Assembly: GCF_019904175.1 (NCBI RefSeq)
Contig: NZ_CP061913.1
Location: forward strand, 1,364,001 to 1,428,000
Direction: 5' to 3'
Origin: Dactylosporangium vinaceum
GTDB taxonomy: Bacteria; Actinomycetota; Actinomycetes; Mycobacteriales; Micromonosporaceae
DNA: 64,000 nucleotides
A program made the position numbers and the translations under genes. Shown one piece after another: positions 46,874 through 56,183 of this stretch. The notes beneath the pieces are model-generated. The model worked only from the letters and a program-made list of their open reading frames with translations, was not told the origin of the DNA and made no database searches. How positions within the stretch are numbered: position 1 is the first letter of the stretch; the number at the start of each line of letters is the position of its first letter.

Positions 46874-48455
46874 TCAGGGCCGCGCTGCCGCCGGGGAGGG
46901 TCAGGGTCAGGCCGGCCCCGGTGGTGGTGGCGAGCTCGGCCGGGCCCTGGGTGAAGGTGCCGTCCGGCTTGACGGTGGCGCCGGCGAGGGTGATGTCCTC
47001 CGGGGAGTCCAGGGCGGAGCCGGCCAGGCGGATGACCGAGGCCTTCGTGCCCGCGGGCTGGCCCGTGTTCAGGGCCACCGTCGCCGCCGCGGCGGTCGTG
47101 GGCTCCTTGTTCACCAGCATCACGCGGGTCTTGCCGTCGCTGCCCTTCACCGCGTAGGCGGTCAGGTTGTGCTGGGTGCTCACCGTCGCCGGGAGGAACG
47201 TGCCGGTGCCCATCAGCGCGACCATCAGCATCCCGTAGTAGAGCGGGCGCGGGGCGAGCCGGCCCGCCTGGCGGTCCGCGTCGGTGAGGGCGCACATGGC
47301 CGTGTAGATGCGGGGGCGGCCGTCCTGCTCCTTGCGGTCGCACACGCCGAGGGTGCTGTGGAAGTTGAGGCCGGAGACGCCCGCCTGGAGCTGGCTCAGC
47401 GTGTAGTCCACCGCCCACAGCGACGTGCCGTAGACATCGCTCACGCCGGCCAGGCCGCCCAGGTTCACCGAGTTGGTCTCGTCGTGGCGCAGCGGCAGGC
47501 CGTACTGGCGGGCGGCGGCCAGGGCCGGGGCCATCGCCGTCACGTCGTTGCGCAGGTTCTCCGGCGCGAGCAGGCCCGTGATCGTGTGGCCGGTGTTGTT
47601 GTGCTGCGACAGCGAATACGGCTGGTCGGTCAGGAACACCACGCGCGAGTGCCGGTCGCGGGCGAAGTCGCCGATCCACACGTTGTTGTAGGTGTTCGGG
47701 CCCGCGATCGGCACCCCGGCCCCCGCCATCGCGTTCGTGCAGGCGTCCCAGTCGGCCAGGTACTGCGCATAGCCCCAGTCGGCCGGCCGCGAGTATCCGG
47801 GGTAGCCGTTGGGCTCGTTGCCGCACTCCATCGCCAGCAGGTTGGAGCCCAGCCGGGCCTTCACGTACTGCGCCTCGTCAGCGATCCGCGCGACGTCCAG
47901 GCGGGCCAGGTTGGCGCCCAGCTCCACCGGCCAGCCGGTCGCGGACGACAGCAGCGCCACCCGGTCGATCTCGGCGTGCCCGATGGGCGCCTTGGCCCAG
48001 CCGGGCACGGCGTCGCCGGCCGGGTTCCAGAAGGTGTAGGAGTCGAGCGCGTTCGCGCCGATCTTCAGGTTGCCGACGCCCAGCGTGCGCATCAGGTTCT
48101 TCAGGTTGCCCTGGTCGGGGGCGAAGCCGGGGGACAGCACGAGCTGATCCGCCTCGTACGACAGGCCGAGCGCGTTGGCCGGCAGCACCCCGGCGACGCC
48201 GTTGCGGTCCACGGTGACGGTGGCCGACACGGGAGCCCGCGACGGCGTCAGCGACGGGGTCGGCGACGGCGACGGCGAGGCACTGGCCGCGGGCGAACCG
48301 GACTGCGCGGCGGCCGGTGGGCGGCCCCTGTCGCGCTCACCCCAGGCGGCGGCGAACGCGCCGGTGCACAGGATCGTGGAGAGCACGACGACGCCGATGA
48401 GCCACAGCGGCGGCATCCGGAAATGGCGCCCGGGCGTGAACGAGGGCTCCGCCAC
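46863..48455 (-). CDS. GH79-like secreted or membrane-tethered glycoside hydrolase
   Basis: A 530-residue protein with an N-terminal TM/signal anchor (LIGVVVLSTILCTGAFAAAW), a Ser/Pro/Thr linker and a TIM-barrel hydrolase. The acid/base Glu is in MECGNEPNGY, and a likely nucleophile is Glu in RHDETNSV, as in GH79 (beta-glucuronidase/heparanase) enzymes. A beta-sandwich C-terminus follows. The GTG start lies two bases after the stop of the GT39-like gene on the same strand, which excludes the longer upstream reading. It probably trims or remodels surface glycan made by the nearby transferases (inference). Confidence 0.8.
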   Translation of the reverse strand: MAEPSFTPGRHFRMPPLWLIGVVVLSTILCTGAFAAAWGERDRGRPPAAAQSGSPAASASPSPSPTPSLTPSRAPVSATVTVDRNGVAGVLPANALGLSYEADQLVLSPGFAPDQGNLKNLMRTLGVGNLKIGANALDSYTFWNPAGDAVPGWAKAPIGHAEIDRVALLSSATGWPVELGANLARLDVARIADEAQYVKARLGSNLLAMECGNEPNGYPGYSRPADWGYAQYLADWDACTNAMAGAGVPIAGPNTYNNVWIGDFARDRHSRVVFLTDQPYSLSQHNNTGHTITGLLAPENLRNDVTAMAPALAAARQYGLPLRHDETNSVNLGGLAGVSDVYGTSLWAVDYTLSQLQAGVSGLNFHSTLGVCDRKEQDGRPRIYTAMCALTDADRQAGRLAPRPLYYGMLMVALMGTGTFLPATVSTQHNLTAYAVKGSDGKTRVMLVNKEPTTAAAATVALNTGQPAGTKASVIRLAGSALDSPEDITLAGATVKPDGTFTQGPAELATTTGAGLTLTLPGGSAALITL

Positions 48456-48457
48456 CG

Positions 48458-49975
48458 TCAGCCCTCGACCTCGGGGTGGCGCAGCAGCAGCGCCACCTGC
48501 AGCCGCCGGAACCGCTGGGTGCCAGCGACGCTGAACTCGCCGGTGAGGTACGTCCGCTGCGCCTCCGGGAAGTCGTGCAGCGGGTCGTCGGCCGGGGCGT
48601 CGACGGCGACGACCCACATCCGCTCGGTCGAGCCGACGCACTTGGCCGGGTCGGTGCAGGCGATGCCGCCGTAGGAGCCGACGGCCGCACCGCTTGTCTT
48701 CTGGAACACCTCGTGCGGGTGGGAGCCGGCCGTGCGCAGCTCGTAGGCGAACGGGAGGCGGCCGTTGGCCCGGCCCGCGGGGGCCGAGTAGGCGATCGCG
48801 TCGCCCGCGCGCAGCTGGGTGCGCACGTAGGCGGCGGCCGCGTGGTAGTCGGGCTCGCCCAGGGTGTCACCGTCGCGGTACTGCACCTGGGCCGGCCAGC
48901 CGAGCGCCAGCACGACCAGGACGGCCGCCGGCAGGGCGAACCGGCGGTACCGCAGCAGCCGCGGCCCGGGCCGGTCCAGCGGCACGACGATCGCCGCGGC
49001 CGCCAGCAGTACCCACGCCGGCAGTGTGTACAGGGCATATTTGGCCAGGAAGATGTGCATGGCCGGGTAGACCGCGTAGCTGACCAGCGGCGGCAGGAGC
49101 GCCCACACGAGCAGGAACGGGACGATCCTGCTCCGGTTCTGCCAGAGCGCGACAGCGCCGTAGGCCCCGGCGATCATGACGGCCCAGGCGACGGCGTGGC
49201 TGCCGAAGAGCTCGGTGGGGTACCCCGCCACCTTCGCCTCGTCGCGCCCGATCCACGACACCTGGTCGTCCTGGCCCTTCGCGAACCAGGCCATGGGCGC
49301 CGCGAGCACCGCCGCGATCCCGACCGTCACCAGGAACGCCCGGCCCGTCGAGCGCCGCCGGTACCAGACCAGCACCGCGTGCGCCGGCACCACCAGCAGC
49401 GCGACGAAGTGCAGGTACGTCAGCGCGACCAGGCCGGCGCCGTAGAGCACCCAGCGCCGACGCCGGGGATCGCGCACGGCGCTGGTGAGCCCGAGCGTGC
49501 TCAGCAGCACGAGCGCGCTGACCCAGGCGTAGGAGCGGGCCTCCTGGGCGTAGCGCGAAACCGCGGGAACGACAGCGAACAGCACGCCGGCGAGCACCCC
49601 GGTGGGCGTCCCCGCGAGCCGCCGGCCGAGCACGGCGAGCGTCCCGGCCGCGACCGCCATGGCGATGACGGACGGCGCCCGCAGCGCGATCTCGGAGACG
49701 CCGAAGACGTCCACCCACAGGTGCATGACGAAGTAGTAGAGGGCGTGGACGAGGTCGATGTTGCGCAGGAGCCGGAAGAGTTCGGTCCAGGACAGCTGGG
49801 CCGCGTAGGCGGTGACGTACTCGTCGGTCCAGAGCTTGCGGCCGGACGGCAGGATCGCGCCCGCGATCAGGGCGGCGACGGCGGGTGCGGCGGCGACGCG
49901 CCACCAGTCAGGTGTTCGGCGCGCCGGCTCGTCCGTCGCCGCCGCCGGGCGCGCATCAGCGACGGCGGTCGACAT
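48458..49975 (-). CDS. GT39-like polyprenyl-phosphate-sugar glycosyltransferase
   Basis: A 505-residue integral membrane protein with about ten to twelve hydrophobic segments. The first extracytoplasmic loop carries an acidic pair (KLWTDEYVTAY) typical of GT-C enzymes of the PMT/ArnT class. The soluble C-terminal part (YVRTQLRAGDAIAYSAP) is also usual in the class. It would transfer a sugar from a lipid-phosphate donor to an extracytoplasmic acceptor. It is the first gene of a two-gene unit with the GH79-like gene and diverges from the lipoprotein gene at 50046. Confidence 0.82.
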   Translation of the reverse strand: MSTAVADARPAAATDEPARRTPDWWRVAAAPAVAALIAGAILPSGRKLWTDEYVTAYAAQLSWTELFRLLRNIDLVHALYYFVMHLWVDVFGVSEIALRAPSVIAMAVAAGTLAVLGRRLAGTPTGVLAGVLFAVVPAVSRYAQEARSYAWVSALVLLSTLGLTSAVRDPRRRRWVLYGAGLVALTYLHFVALLVVPAHAVLVWYRRRSTGRAFLVTVGIAAVLAAPMAWFAKGQDDQVSWIGRDEAKVAGYPTELFGSHAVAWAVMIAGAYGAVALWQNRSRIVPFLLVWALLPPLVSYAVYPAMHIFLAKYALYTLPAWVLLAAAAIVVPLDRPGPRLLRYRRFALPAAVLVVLALGWPAQVQYRDGDTLGEPDYHAAAAYVRTQLRAGDAIAYSAPAGRANGRLPFAYELRTAGSHPHEVFQKTSGAAVGSYGGIACTDPAKCVGSTERMWVVAVDAPADDPLHDFPEAQRTYLTGEFSVAGTQRFRRLQVALLLRHPEVEG

Positions 49976-50045
49976 GCGGCCGAGGTTAGCACCGGCGCGC
50001 GTCCGACGTAGGATGGCCTGCGTTCCGCCCGGGGGAGGGGAGCCC

Positions 50046-51071
50046 ATGCACAAGGGATTGCGCCTGCAGGCCTGCGTGATCGTGCTGTTGCTCCTCGTGA
50101 CGGGCTGCGATCGGCTCTCCGATGAGGTGCAGCCGGGCGCGACCGGCGCGGACCGCAAGCCGGGCGCGACGGCCACCAGATCGTCGGCCGCGCCGCACGC
50201 GTCGGTCGCCGCCGCCGTGGCCGCCCGTCAGGGGCCGCCGGTGGTGCCGGGCAAGGTGATGCTCGGCGCCTTCGTGAGCATCCTCGGCCAGGCCACCCAG
50301 CCCTCGCTCCAGCTGCGCCGCGACCAGCTCGGCCGGGACTTCCGGATCCTCCACTTCTACTACGAGTGGAACGATCAGCTGCCGACCGCGATCCCCTCGG
50401 TCGGCGCGGGGCAGTATCCGCTGCTGTCGTGGCGCGGGCCCTCCTACAGCCAGATCCTCAACGGCTCCCAGGACGCCTGGATCGGCAAGGAGGCCGACCG
50501 GCTGGCCCAGTACGGCAAGCCGGTGTTCCTGCGCTGGGCGTGGGAGATGAACGGCAGCTGGTACGTCTGGGGCGGCGCCCACAACAACAGCCGCCCGCAG
50601 GACTTCATCGCGGCCTGGCGGCACATCCACGACATCTTCCAGGCCCACAACGCCAAGAACGTCGGGTGGGTGTGGGGGCCGAACTGGTACTCCAAGCCCG
50701 ACCTGCCGTGGAACGCGATGGGCAACTACTACCCCGGCGACGACTACGTGGACTGGGTGGCCATCTCCGGCTACGGCGACAGCGGCCTGAGCCCCAACAC
50801 CCTCTACGACGCGTTCTACGACCAGTTCGCCTCGCGCAAGCCACTGATGATCGCCGAGACCGGCGTCGAGGACCGCGGCGGCACCACGAAGCCGGACTGG
50901 ATCGGCGCGCTGTCGGACTGGACGAAGAAGCACCCGGCGATCGCGGCCGTGGTCTGGTACGACACCGACCACAGCCCCGGCACCAAGGAGAACTTCCGCC
51001 TCGACAGCACGCCGGCCTCGCTCGAGGCGTTCAAGACGAAGCTGTCGAGCGACCCCTACTTCGCCGGCTGA
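50046..51071 (+). CDS. GH26-like glycoside hydrolase lipoprotein
   Basis: A 341-residue lipoprotein: lipobox LVTGC (Cys20), Ala/Ser linker, then a catalytic domain. WAWEMNGSWYVWG holds the acid/base Glu and IAETGVEDRG the nucleophile Glu, as in GH26 (mannanase/endoglucanase-like) enzymes. ATG 50046 follows GGAGGGGAG. It is anchored outside the membrane. The 3' end overlaps the opposite-strand GT2 gene by 16 bases. Its place amid polysaccharide genes suggests trimming of the same polymer. Confidence 0.87.
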   Translation: MHKGLRLQACVIVLLLLVTGCDRLSDEVQPGATGADRKPGATATRSSAAPHASVAAAVAARQGPPVVPGKVMLGAFVSILGQATQPSLQLRRDQLGRDFRILHFYYEWNDQLPTAIPSVGAGQYPLLSWRGPSYSQILNGSQDAWIGKEADRLAQYGKPVFLRWAWEMNGSWYVWGGAHNNSRPQDFIAAWRHIHDIFQAHNAKNVGWVWGPNWYSKPDLPWNAMGNYYPGDDYVDWVAISGYGDSGLSPNTLYDAFYDQFASRKPLMIAETGVEDRGGTTKPDWIGALSDWTKKHPAIAAVVWYDTDHSPGTKENFRLDSTPASLEAFKTKLSSDPYFAG

Positions 51072-51970
51072 GCGGCCGCCGCCCGGAAGCCCCGGCCCAG
51101 CTCGACCTGGCGCAGGACCCGCGCGCCGGCGGTCTCCAGGCCCCAGGCGTGCGCGGCCCCGGCCACCCGCACGGCGCTCTTCAGCAGGCCGGGCACGGGC
51201 AGGAAGAGCTTCACGAAGCCGGGCACCTCCGTCAGCGGGTCGACGGCGGTGACGTACTCGGGGAACATCGTGGCCAGCCGGTGGCGGGCCCGGCCCTGCT
51301 GGTGGAACTGCCTGACGAAGGCGGCCGGTGACTGGGTGTGCAGGTGGGTCGCGCGCAGCGAGCGGTCGAAGACGCCGGTCAGCCCGGCCCGGGCGAGGCG
51401 CAGCCCGAACGCCCGGTCCACGTGCCGCTCCAGCTCCGGGTCCTCGCCGGCGGCGAGCGCGTCGACCCGGTGCAGCGACATGTTCCCGGCCCACAGCTGC
51501 GTGACGACAAGGCTCGGATCGGCCTCGTACGCCGCGCACGCCCGCTCGTAGTCCTCGCCGTAGAGCAGCGTCGTGTAGTCGCCGGGCCGCCGCGGCGACG
51601 GCGCCCGGGTCGGCATGTAGCCGAGCACCACCGCCCGCTCCACCCGGGCGTGCACCCGCGCGTGCCCGGCGGCCAGCCCCGGCCCGGCCAGCACGTCGTC
51701 GTCGAGCAGCAGCAGCAGGTCGCCCGTCGCCCGCTGGATGCCGGCCCACCGCGCCGCGCTCTGCCCCCGGTTCTCCTGCCACACCGGGACCAGCCGCGGC
51801 TCGTCGGCGGCGAGCCGCTCCAGCAGCTCCATCGACCCGTCGGTGGAGCCGTCGACGACCACCACGATCTCGCGGGGATACGGGTCGCGGGTGACCGCGC
51901 CGACGATCTCTTCAAGGACATGGCGGCGGTTGTACGTCTGGATGATCACGGAAATCGAGGGCGTGCTCAT
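51056..51970 (-). CDS. GT2 family glycosyltransferase
   Basis: A 304-residue enzyme with the GT2 nucleotide-sugar fold: N-terminal SVIIQTYNRRHVLEE, DGSTDGS, and the metal-binding LLLLDDDV. No certain TM helix. It is the last gene of the minus-strand glycan operon; its ATG overlaps the stop of the flippase gene. Donor and acceptor sugars cannot be read. Confidence 0.88.
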   Translation of the reverse strand: MSTPSISVIIQTYNRRHVLEEIVGAVTRDPYPREIVVVVDGSTDGSMELLERLAADEPRLVPVWQENRGQSAARWAGIQRATGDLLLLLDDDVLAGPGLAAGHARVHARVERAVVLGYMPTRAPSPRRPGDYTTLLYGEDYERACAAYEADPSLVVTQLWAGNMSLHRVDALAAGEDPELERHVDRAFGLRLARAGLTGVFDRSLRATHLHTQSPAAFVRQFHQQGRARHRLATMFPEYVTAVDPLTEVPGFVKLFLPVPGLLKSAVRVAGAAHAWGLETAGARVLRQVELGRGFRAAAAQPAK

Positions 51971-53343
51971 TGGACCGGCCTCCGTTGGCTCGGGATGCGA
52001 TGACGGCCGTGACGGCCCGGTGCGTGCTTCCAGGCGTCCGGGCGCCGCAGAGCCACCCGGAGCACGGTCGGGGCCGTGTACAGCCCCTGCAGTACCCACA
52101 TGGCGGCCAGCCACAGCGCGAGCCCGGTGAGGCCGTTGTGCGAGCCGCCGTACCAGGACGCGCCGAGCTCGGCGACGCCCGCGACCACCGCGAACACGCT
52201 GGCCTGGGGGACCCGGCCGCGGACGCGGGCGATGGCGAAGTAGAGGGGACGGAACAGCAGCGCCGAGTAGGTGAGCGCGAGGATCGCCAGCGCGGTGCCG
52301 GCCAGGTTGACGTATGTCGCGCCGAACAGGCCCATCACCGGCCGGGCGATCAGGGCCAGCACCACGCTCGCGGGCACGCCGAGCCCGACGGAGAGCAGCA
52401 GCGCCATGCGCACCTTCGCGCGCAGGGCGGCCATGTTGCCGGCGGCCGCCGCGAAGAGCGTGGTGGCCAGGTTGTTGGGCAGCATGGTGAGGAACGAGAA
52501 GATCATGTACATCGTGTAGAACGCGGCCGTCGCGGCGGGCGAGATGACCGCGGCCACCACGAGCGGCTGGACGGTGCGCGGCACGAACAGGGCCAGGTTG
52601 AGCGCGTTGTGCTCCAGCGCCTGCCCGAGCCGCCCGCGCAGCATGGACCAGGCCGGCCGGGCCGACGCGGACAGGCCGCGGCGGCGCAGCGAGAACGCCA
52701 GCAGCAGCACCGACAGCAGGCCGCCGACGACCCAGGTGGCCAGCAGGTGGCCCGGGCGGACAACGATCGGCAGGAACGGCAGCGCGGCCAGCAGCAGCAG
52801 CTTGCCCAGCGCGAAGTACGTGTTGCGCAGCAGCTGCAGCGGGCCCGCCATCAGGCCGAGCAGCCCGTCGTCGAGCACCAGCGTGGTCGCGGTGACCACG
52901 ACCCCGGCCAGCAGCATGAGCGTCATCGGCCACGAGCCGACCGAGTGGCGCAGCCCGGGGATGGCGAAGCGGGCCAGGCCGACGTAGACGAGCCCGCCGA
53001 CCGCGGCCGCGGTGGTGGCGACAAGCAGGCAGGTGACGATGAAGTTCCACCGCTTGCCGGGGTCGGGCAGCCGGGGCAGCTCGGAGATGAGCAGCGTGCC
53101 CATCCCGAACATGCTCAGCGTGCCGACGAGCGTGAGCGCGGACACTGCGGCCGACGCGCTGCCGACGACCTCGGCCGGCAACACCCGGGCCGCCACCCAC
53201 CAGTAGGCGAAGCCGAGCACCGAGGTGACGACCGTCGTGCCCATGAGGGAGCCGGAGTTCATCAGCAGGTCGAAGTGGCGGCGCGCGGCCCGGCCGAACC
53301 GCCGGTCCGGGCGGGCCGCGCTGGTGCCCTCGTAGACCGTCAT
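51967..53343 (-). CDS. Wzx-like polysaccharide flippase (MOP superfamily)
   Basis: A 458-residue membrane protein with about twelve to fourteen hydrophobic segments and the N-terminal pattern SGSLMGTTVVTSVLGFAYWWVAAR of polysaccharide exporters of the MOP/MATE group. It would flip lipid-linked sugar units across the membrane. It is placed between the DUF1616 gene (3-base gap) and a GT2 gene (4-base overlap). The C-terminal tail is basic. Confidence 0.85.
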   Translation of the reverse strand: MTVYEGTSAARPDRRFGRAARRHFDLLMNSGSLMGTTVVTSVLGFAYWWVAARVLPAEVVGSASAAVSALTLVGTLSMFGMGTLLISELPRLPDPGKRWNFIVTCLLVATTAAAVGGLVYVGLARFAIPGLRHSVGSWPMTLMLLAGVVVTATTLVLDDGLLGLMAGPLQLLRNTYFALGKLLLLAALPFLPIVVRPGHLLATWVVGGLLSVLLLAFSLRRRGLSASARPAWSMLRGRLGQALEHNALNLALFVPRTVQPLVVAAVISPAATAAFYTMYMIFSFLTMLPNNLATTLFAAAAGNMAALRAKVRMALLLSVGLGVPASVVLALIARPVMGLFGATYVNLAGTALAILALTYSALLFRPLYFAIARVRGRVPQASVFAVVAGVAELGASWYGGSHNGLTGLALWLAAMWVLQGLYTAPTVLRVALRRPDAWKHAPGRHGRHRIPSQRRPVQ

Positions 53344-53346
53344 GGG

Positions 53347-54144
53347 CTAGCTCAGATGGACCGAGCGATAGGGCGTCTTGTCGCCCTCGCGGTACAGCTC
53401 GGCCACGACGACCCCGGTCGCGGGGACCTTCGCGGTGACGGTCCAGGTCGCGTCGTTGCGGACCCGCGGCGTGAACGAGGCCTGGAAGCCCTCGCTGTTG
53501 TGGACCTTCACGGTGTACTGCGTCGTCTGCTGCTCGTGGCAGATCACGCCGATCACGACCTCGCGCTCGGCCGCGCCCTGCGCCACCGGGCCGGCCGGCA
53601 CGATGGAGAGCTCGGTGAACGCGACCGCGTCGGCCCGGCTCGCGCTGTGCCAGCTCACGGCCGCGGCCCCGGCGACGAGCAGCACGGCCAGCCCGAGCGG
53701 GGCGAGGCGCAGCAGCGCCGTGCGGGTGCTCAGCGCCATCGGGTGCTTCGGCACGGCGCCCTGCTCGGTGGTCTCGGCGGTCGACCAGTTCCTGTCGCTG
53801 CGGCGGCGCTGGCGGAGGTACCCGACGAGCGCCGACACCACCGTGACGCCCACGCCGAGCTCGGCCCAGGACAGCCGGCTCAGGCGGGCCCCGCCGGCGA
53901 ACATGCCGATGCCACCCAGGGCGAGCGCGGCCAGGCTCAGCGTGACGGCGAGCGTGCCCCGCTCGATCCGGCTCAGCGAGCGGCCCGGGAACAGCCCGCG
54001 GGTCATCGCGTAGCCGGGCAGGACGAGCGTCAGCAGGAGCCCGGCGACCACGGCCGGGGCCCCGCCGAACTGCAGCACGACGGCGAGGGCGGCCACCGAG
54101 GTGAGGCCGAGCAGGACGGCCGACGTCGCGGCGCGGGTGGGCAT
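53347..54144 (-). CDS. DUF1616-like membrane protein
   Basis: A 265-residue protein with four hydrophobic segments in the first half (LTLVLPGYAMTRGLFP matches DUF1616) and one near residue 150, then an extracytoplasmic beta-rich end. DUF1616 proteins often occur in surface-polysaccharide loci but have no assigned activity. The ATG at 54144 is two bases from the stop of the next upstream gene. The role is probably accessory to the flippase or to GT-C enzymes (inference). Confidence 0.75.
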   Translation of the reverse strand: MPTRAATSAVLLGLTSVAALAVVLQFGGAPAVVAGLLLTLVLPGYAMTRGLFPGRSLSRIERGTLAVTLSLAALALGGIGMFAGGARLSRLSWAELGVGVTVVSALVGYLRQRRRSDRNWSTAETTEQGAVPKHPMALSTRTALLRLAPLGLAVLLVAGAAAVSWHSASRADAVAFTELSIVPAGPVAQGAAEREVVIGVICHEQQTTQYTVKVHNSEGFQASFTPRVRNDATWTVTAKVPATGVVVAELYREGDKTPYRSVHLS

Positions 54145-54146
54145 GC

Positions 54147-56183
54147 TCAGCTGTCCCTGAGGTCGTAGATGCGCACGGTGCCGTTGTCGTACACCCGGTC
54201 GGCCCCGTTGATGCCGTCGAACTTCGTCAGGCCGTCCCGGGCGATGGGGCCCGCGCGCTTGCCGGCCTCGGGGTCCTGCGGGAAGTACGACCCGGTGATC
54301 GGCAGTTGATCGGCGAGGCGGATGTCGACGTAGACGAACTCGACCGAGCGGGCCTTCACGAGCTCCTGATCGGCCAGGCCCCACGCGGGGGAGTAGAACA
54401 GCGGGGCGGTCTCGCGCACGATGCGCTGCCCGCCGTAGGTCGAGACGAGGTTGAACCCGGTGGTGTCGGCCGCGAAGCGGTGCCCGGTGCCGAGGTAGGC
54501 CCGGCTCCACCGGGCCGCCGTCACGCCCTTCGGGTCGACCGCCAGCTCGAAGCCGGAGACCACGAAGCCGCCGGGCAGCCGGCCCCAGAACGACGGCCAG
54601 CCGCCGACCCGGGAGTTGACGAGCAGCAGCACCGTCAGGCCGGCGGCCAGCGACCACGTCACGGCGGTCCGGGTCGGGGTGATCGAGATGTGCCGGCGGG
54701 TGCGCAGGCCGCCGTTGCGCCGCCAGGCCAGGATCGAGCTGGCCACCAGCAGCGACACCGGCACGTAGGTGAAGGTCGCGGCCCGCCCGGCCAGCTCCGG
54801 GCCCTGCGAGCCGATGAAGCGCATCCCGGCGGTGGCGAAGAAGACGAACGTGCCGGCCAGCAGCGACCAGTGCCACACGTCCTTGGAGCGGGTCCGGATC
54901 GCCGCCCGCAGCTGCTGGACGAACAGCGCGAACAGCGCGAGCACGGCCAGGCCGGAGACGGCGGTCTCCCACAGCGGGGGCCGGGCCGCGCCGGTCGCCG
55001 CGCCGCCGAGCTCACCGTGCAGCACGCGGATGCCGGAGCGCCACAGGCCCTTGGCGGCGGGGGTGAGGTACGTCGTGACGTCCGACGCCACGAACGCGAA
55101 CCAGCCGGCGGTGGCCAGCGCGGCCGCCCCGCCGAGGATGAGCGCACCGTAGCGGCGCGGCCGGCTGAGCACGAACTCGCAGACGCCGATCAGCAGCAGC
55201 GTGCCGACGGTCATCATCGCGGTGATGTGGTGCGTGACCACGACGCCGGCGATCGCGAAGGCGCCGACCGCGAGGTGCGCGAGGGTGCGCCGCTCGTACT
55301 GCCAGCAGATCGCCGCCCACACCGCGAGCATCAGGAACGGCAGGGCGCCGGTCTGGTACACGTACATCGAGTCGAAGAACAGGTAGTGCAGCGAGGTCGC
55401 GTAGATGACGCAGGTCAGCCCGGCCAGCCGCGGCGAGCCGCCGACCCGGCGCACCACCGCGAACAGCAGGCTCACGAAGGCCAGGTGTGCGACCCCGGCC
55501 ACGATCAGCCCGGCCGCGGTCACCGGCAGCCCGGTCAGCAGCGCGACCGAGCCGCCCATCTCCTCCAGCCCGGGGAAGTGCTCGGCGACCGGCAGGCCGT
55601 GGTCGGGCTCGTAGAGGTGGGCGGTGCGCACCAGCGTCGAGGTGGCCGCCCAGTGCTGCAGCTCGTCGGGGAAGCGGAACTCGTCCGGGCTGTACATCCA
55701 CTTCTGCAGGTACTGGTTGACGGCCAGGCCCACGACGAGCGTGTACGCCTCCGCGGTGCCGGCGAGCCGGGCCAGCAGCCGCACCGCGACCGGCGCGAAG
55801 ACCAGGAACTGCCCGAGCCAGTAGGCGGCGGTGGCCCAGCCGGCGCCGGTGCGCCCGCCGGAGTACGACAGGGCGACGACGGCGACGCCGGCCGCCGAGA
55901 TCGCGAGGATCCACGGAGCCTGGCCGAGCCGCGGCACGAACTCGGCGAAGTGGTTGACCGGCTCCGGCTCGAGCTCCGGCCGCTCGACGACACTGCGGCT
56001 GACCTCCACCGTCTCGTCGTCGGCGGGGGTACGCGGGGCCGGGACCGACGGGCGGCGCACGCCGGGGCGGCGCTGGGGCCGCAGCGCGGCCGCGTCGAAC
56101 TCGACGGTCTCGTCGGCCGCCGGGCGGTACGGTGCGGGCGCCGTCCCCCGGCGCACTGTCGCGCGGCGCATCGGTGAGGTCAT
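54147..56183 (-). CDS. Large GT-C-like integral membrane protein
   Basis: A 678-residue protein with a soluble N-terminal part of about 115 residues containing two DETVE motifs, then twelve or more hydrophobic segments and an extracytoplasmic C-terminal domain. The first loop carries acidic residues (SPDEFRFPDELQHW), as in GT-C glycosyltransferases. I cannot assign a family with certainty; a polyprenyl-phosphate-dependent transferase fits the layout and context. The N-terminal ETVEF/ETVEV repeats might be kinase or FHA recognition sites (speculative). ATG overlaps the preceding GT2 stop. Confidence 0.65.
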   Translation of the reverse strand: MTSPMRRATVRRGTAPAPYRPAADETVEFDAAALRPQRRPGVRRPSVPAPRTPADDETVEVSRSVVERPELEPEPVNHFAEFVPRLGQAPWILAISAAGVAVVALSYSGGRTGAGWATAAYWLGQFLVFAPVAVRLLARLAGTAEAYTLVVGLAVNQYLQKWMYSPDEFRFPDELQHWAATSTLVRTAHLYEPDHGLPVAEHFPGLEEMGGSVALLTGLPVTAAGLIVAGVAHLAFVSLLFAVVRRVGGSPRLAGLTCVIYATSLHYLFFDSMYVYQTGALPFLMLAVWAAICWQYERRTLAHLAVGAFAIAGVVVTHHITAMMTVGTLLLIGVCEFVLSRPRRYGALILGGAAALATAGWFAFVASDVTTYLTPAAKGLWRSGIRVLHGELGGAATGAARPPLWETAVSGLAVLALFALFVQQLRAAIRTRSKDVWHWSLLAGTFVFFATAGMRFIGSQGPELAGRAATFTYVPVSLLVASSILAWRRNGGLRTRRHISITPTRTAVTWSLAAGLTVLLLVNSRVGGWPSFWGRLPGGFVVSGFELAVDPKGVTAARWSRAYLGTGHRFAADTTGFNLVSTYGGQRIVRETAPLFYSPAWGLADQELVKARSVEFVYVDIRLADQLPITGSYFPQDPEAGKRAGPIARDGLTKFDGINGADRVYDNGTVRIYDLRDS

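Noticed and set aside
51970..54168. Plus-strand frame of 732 codons opposite the flippase gene
   Set aside because: Rich in Arg, Gly and His with no domain; it is opposite three well-supported minus-strand genes.
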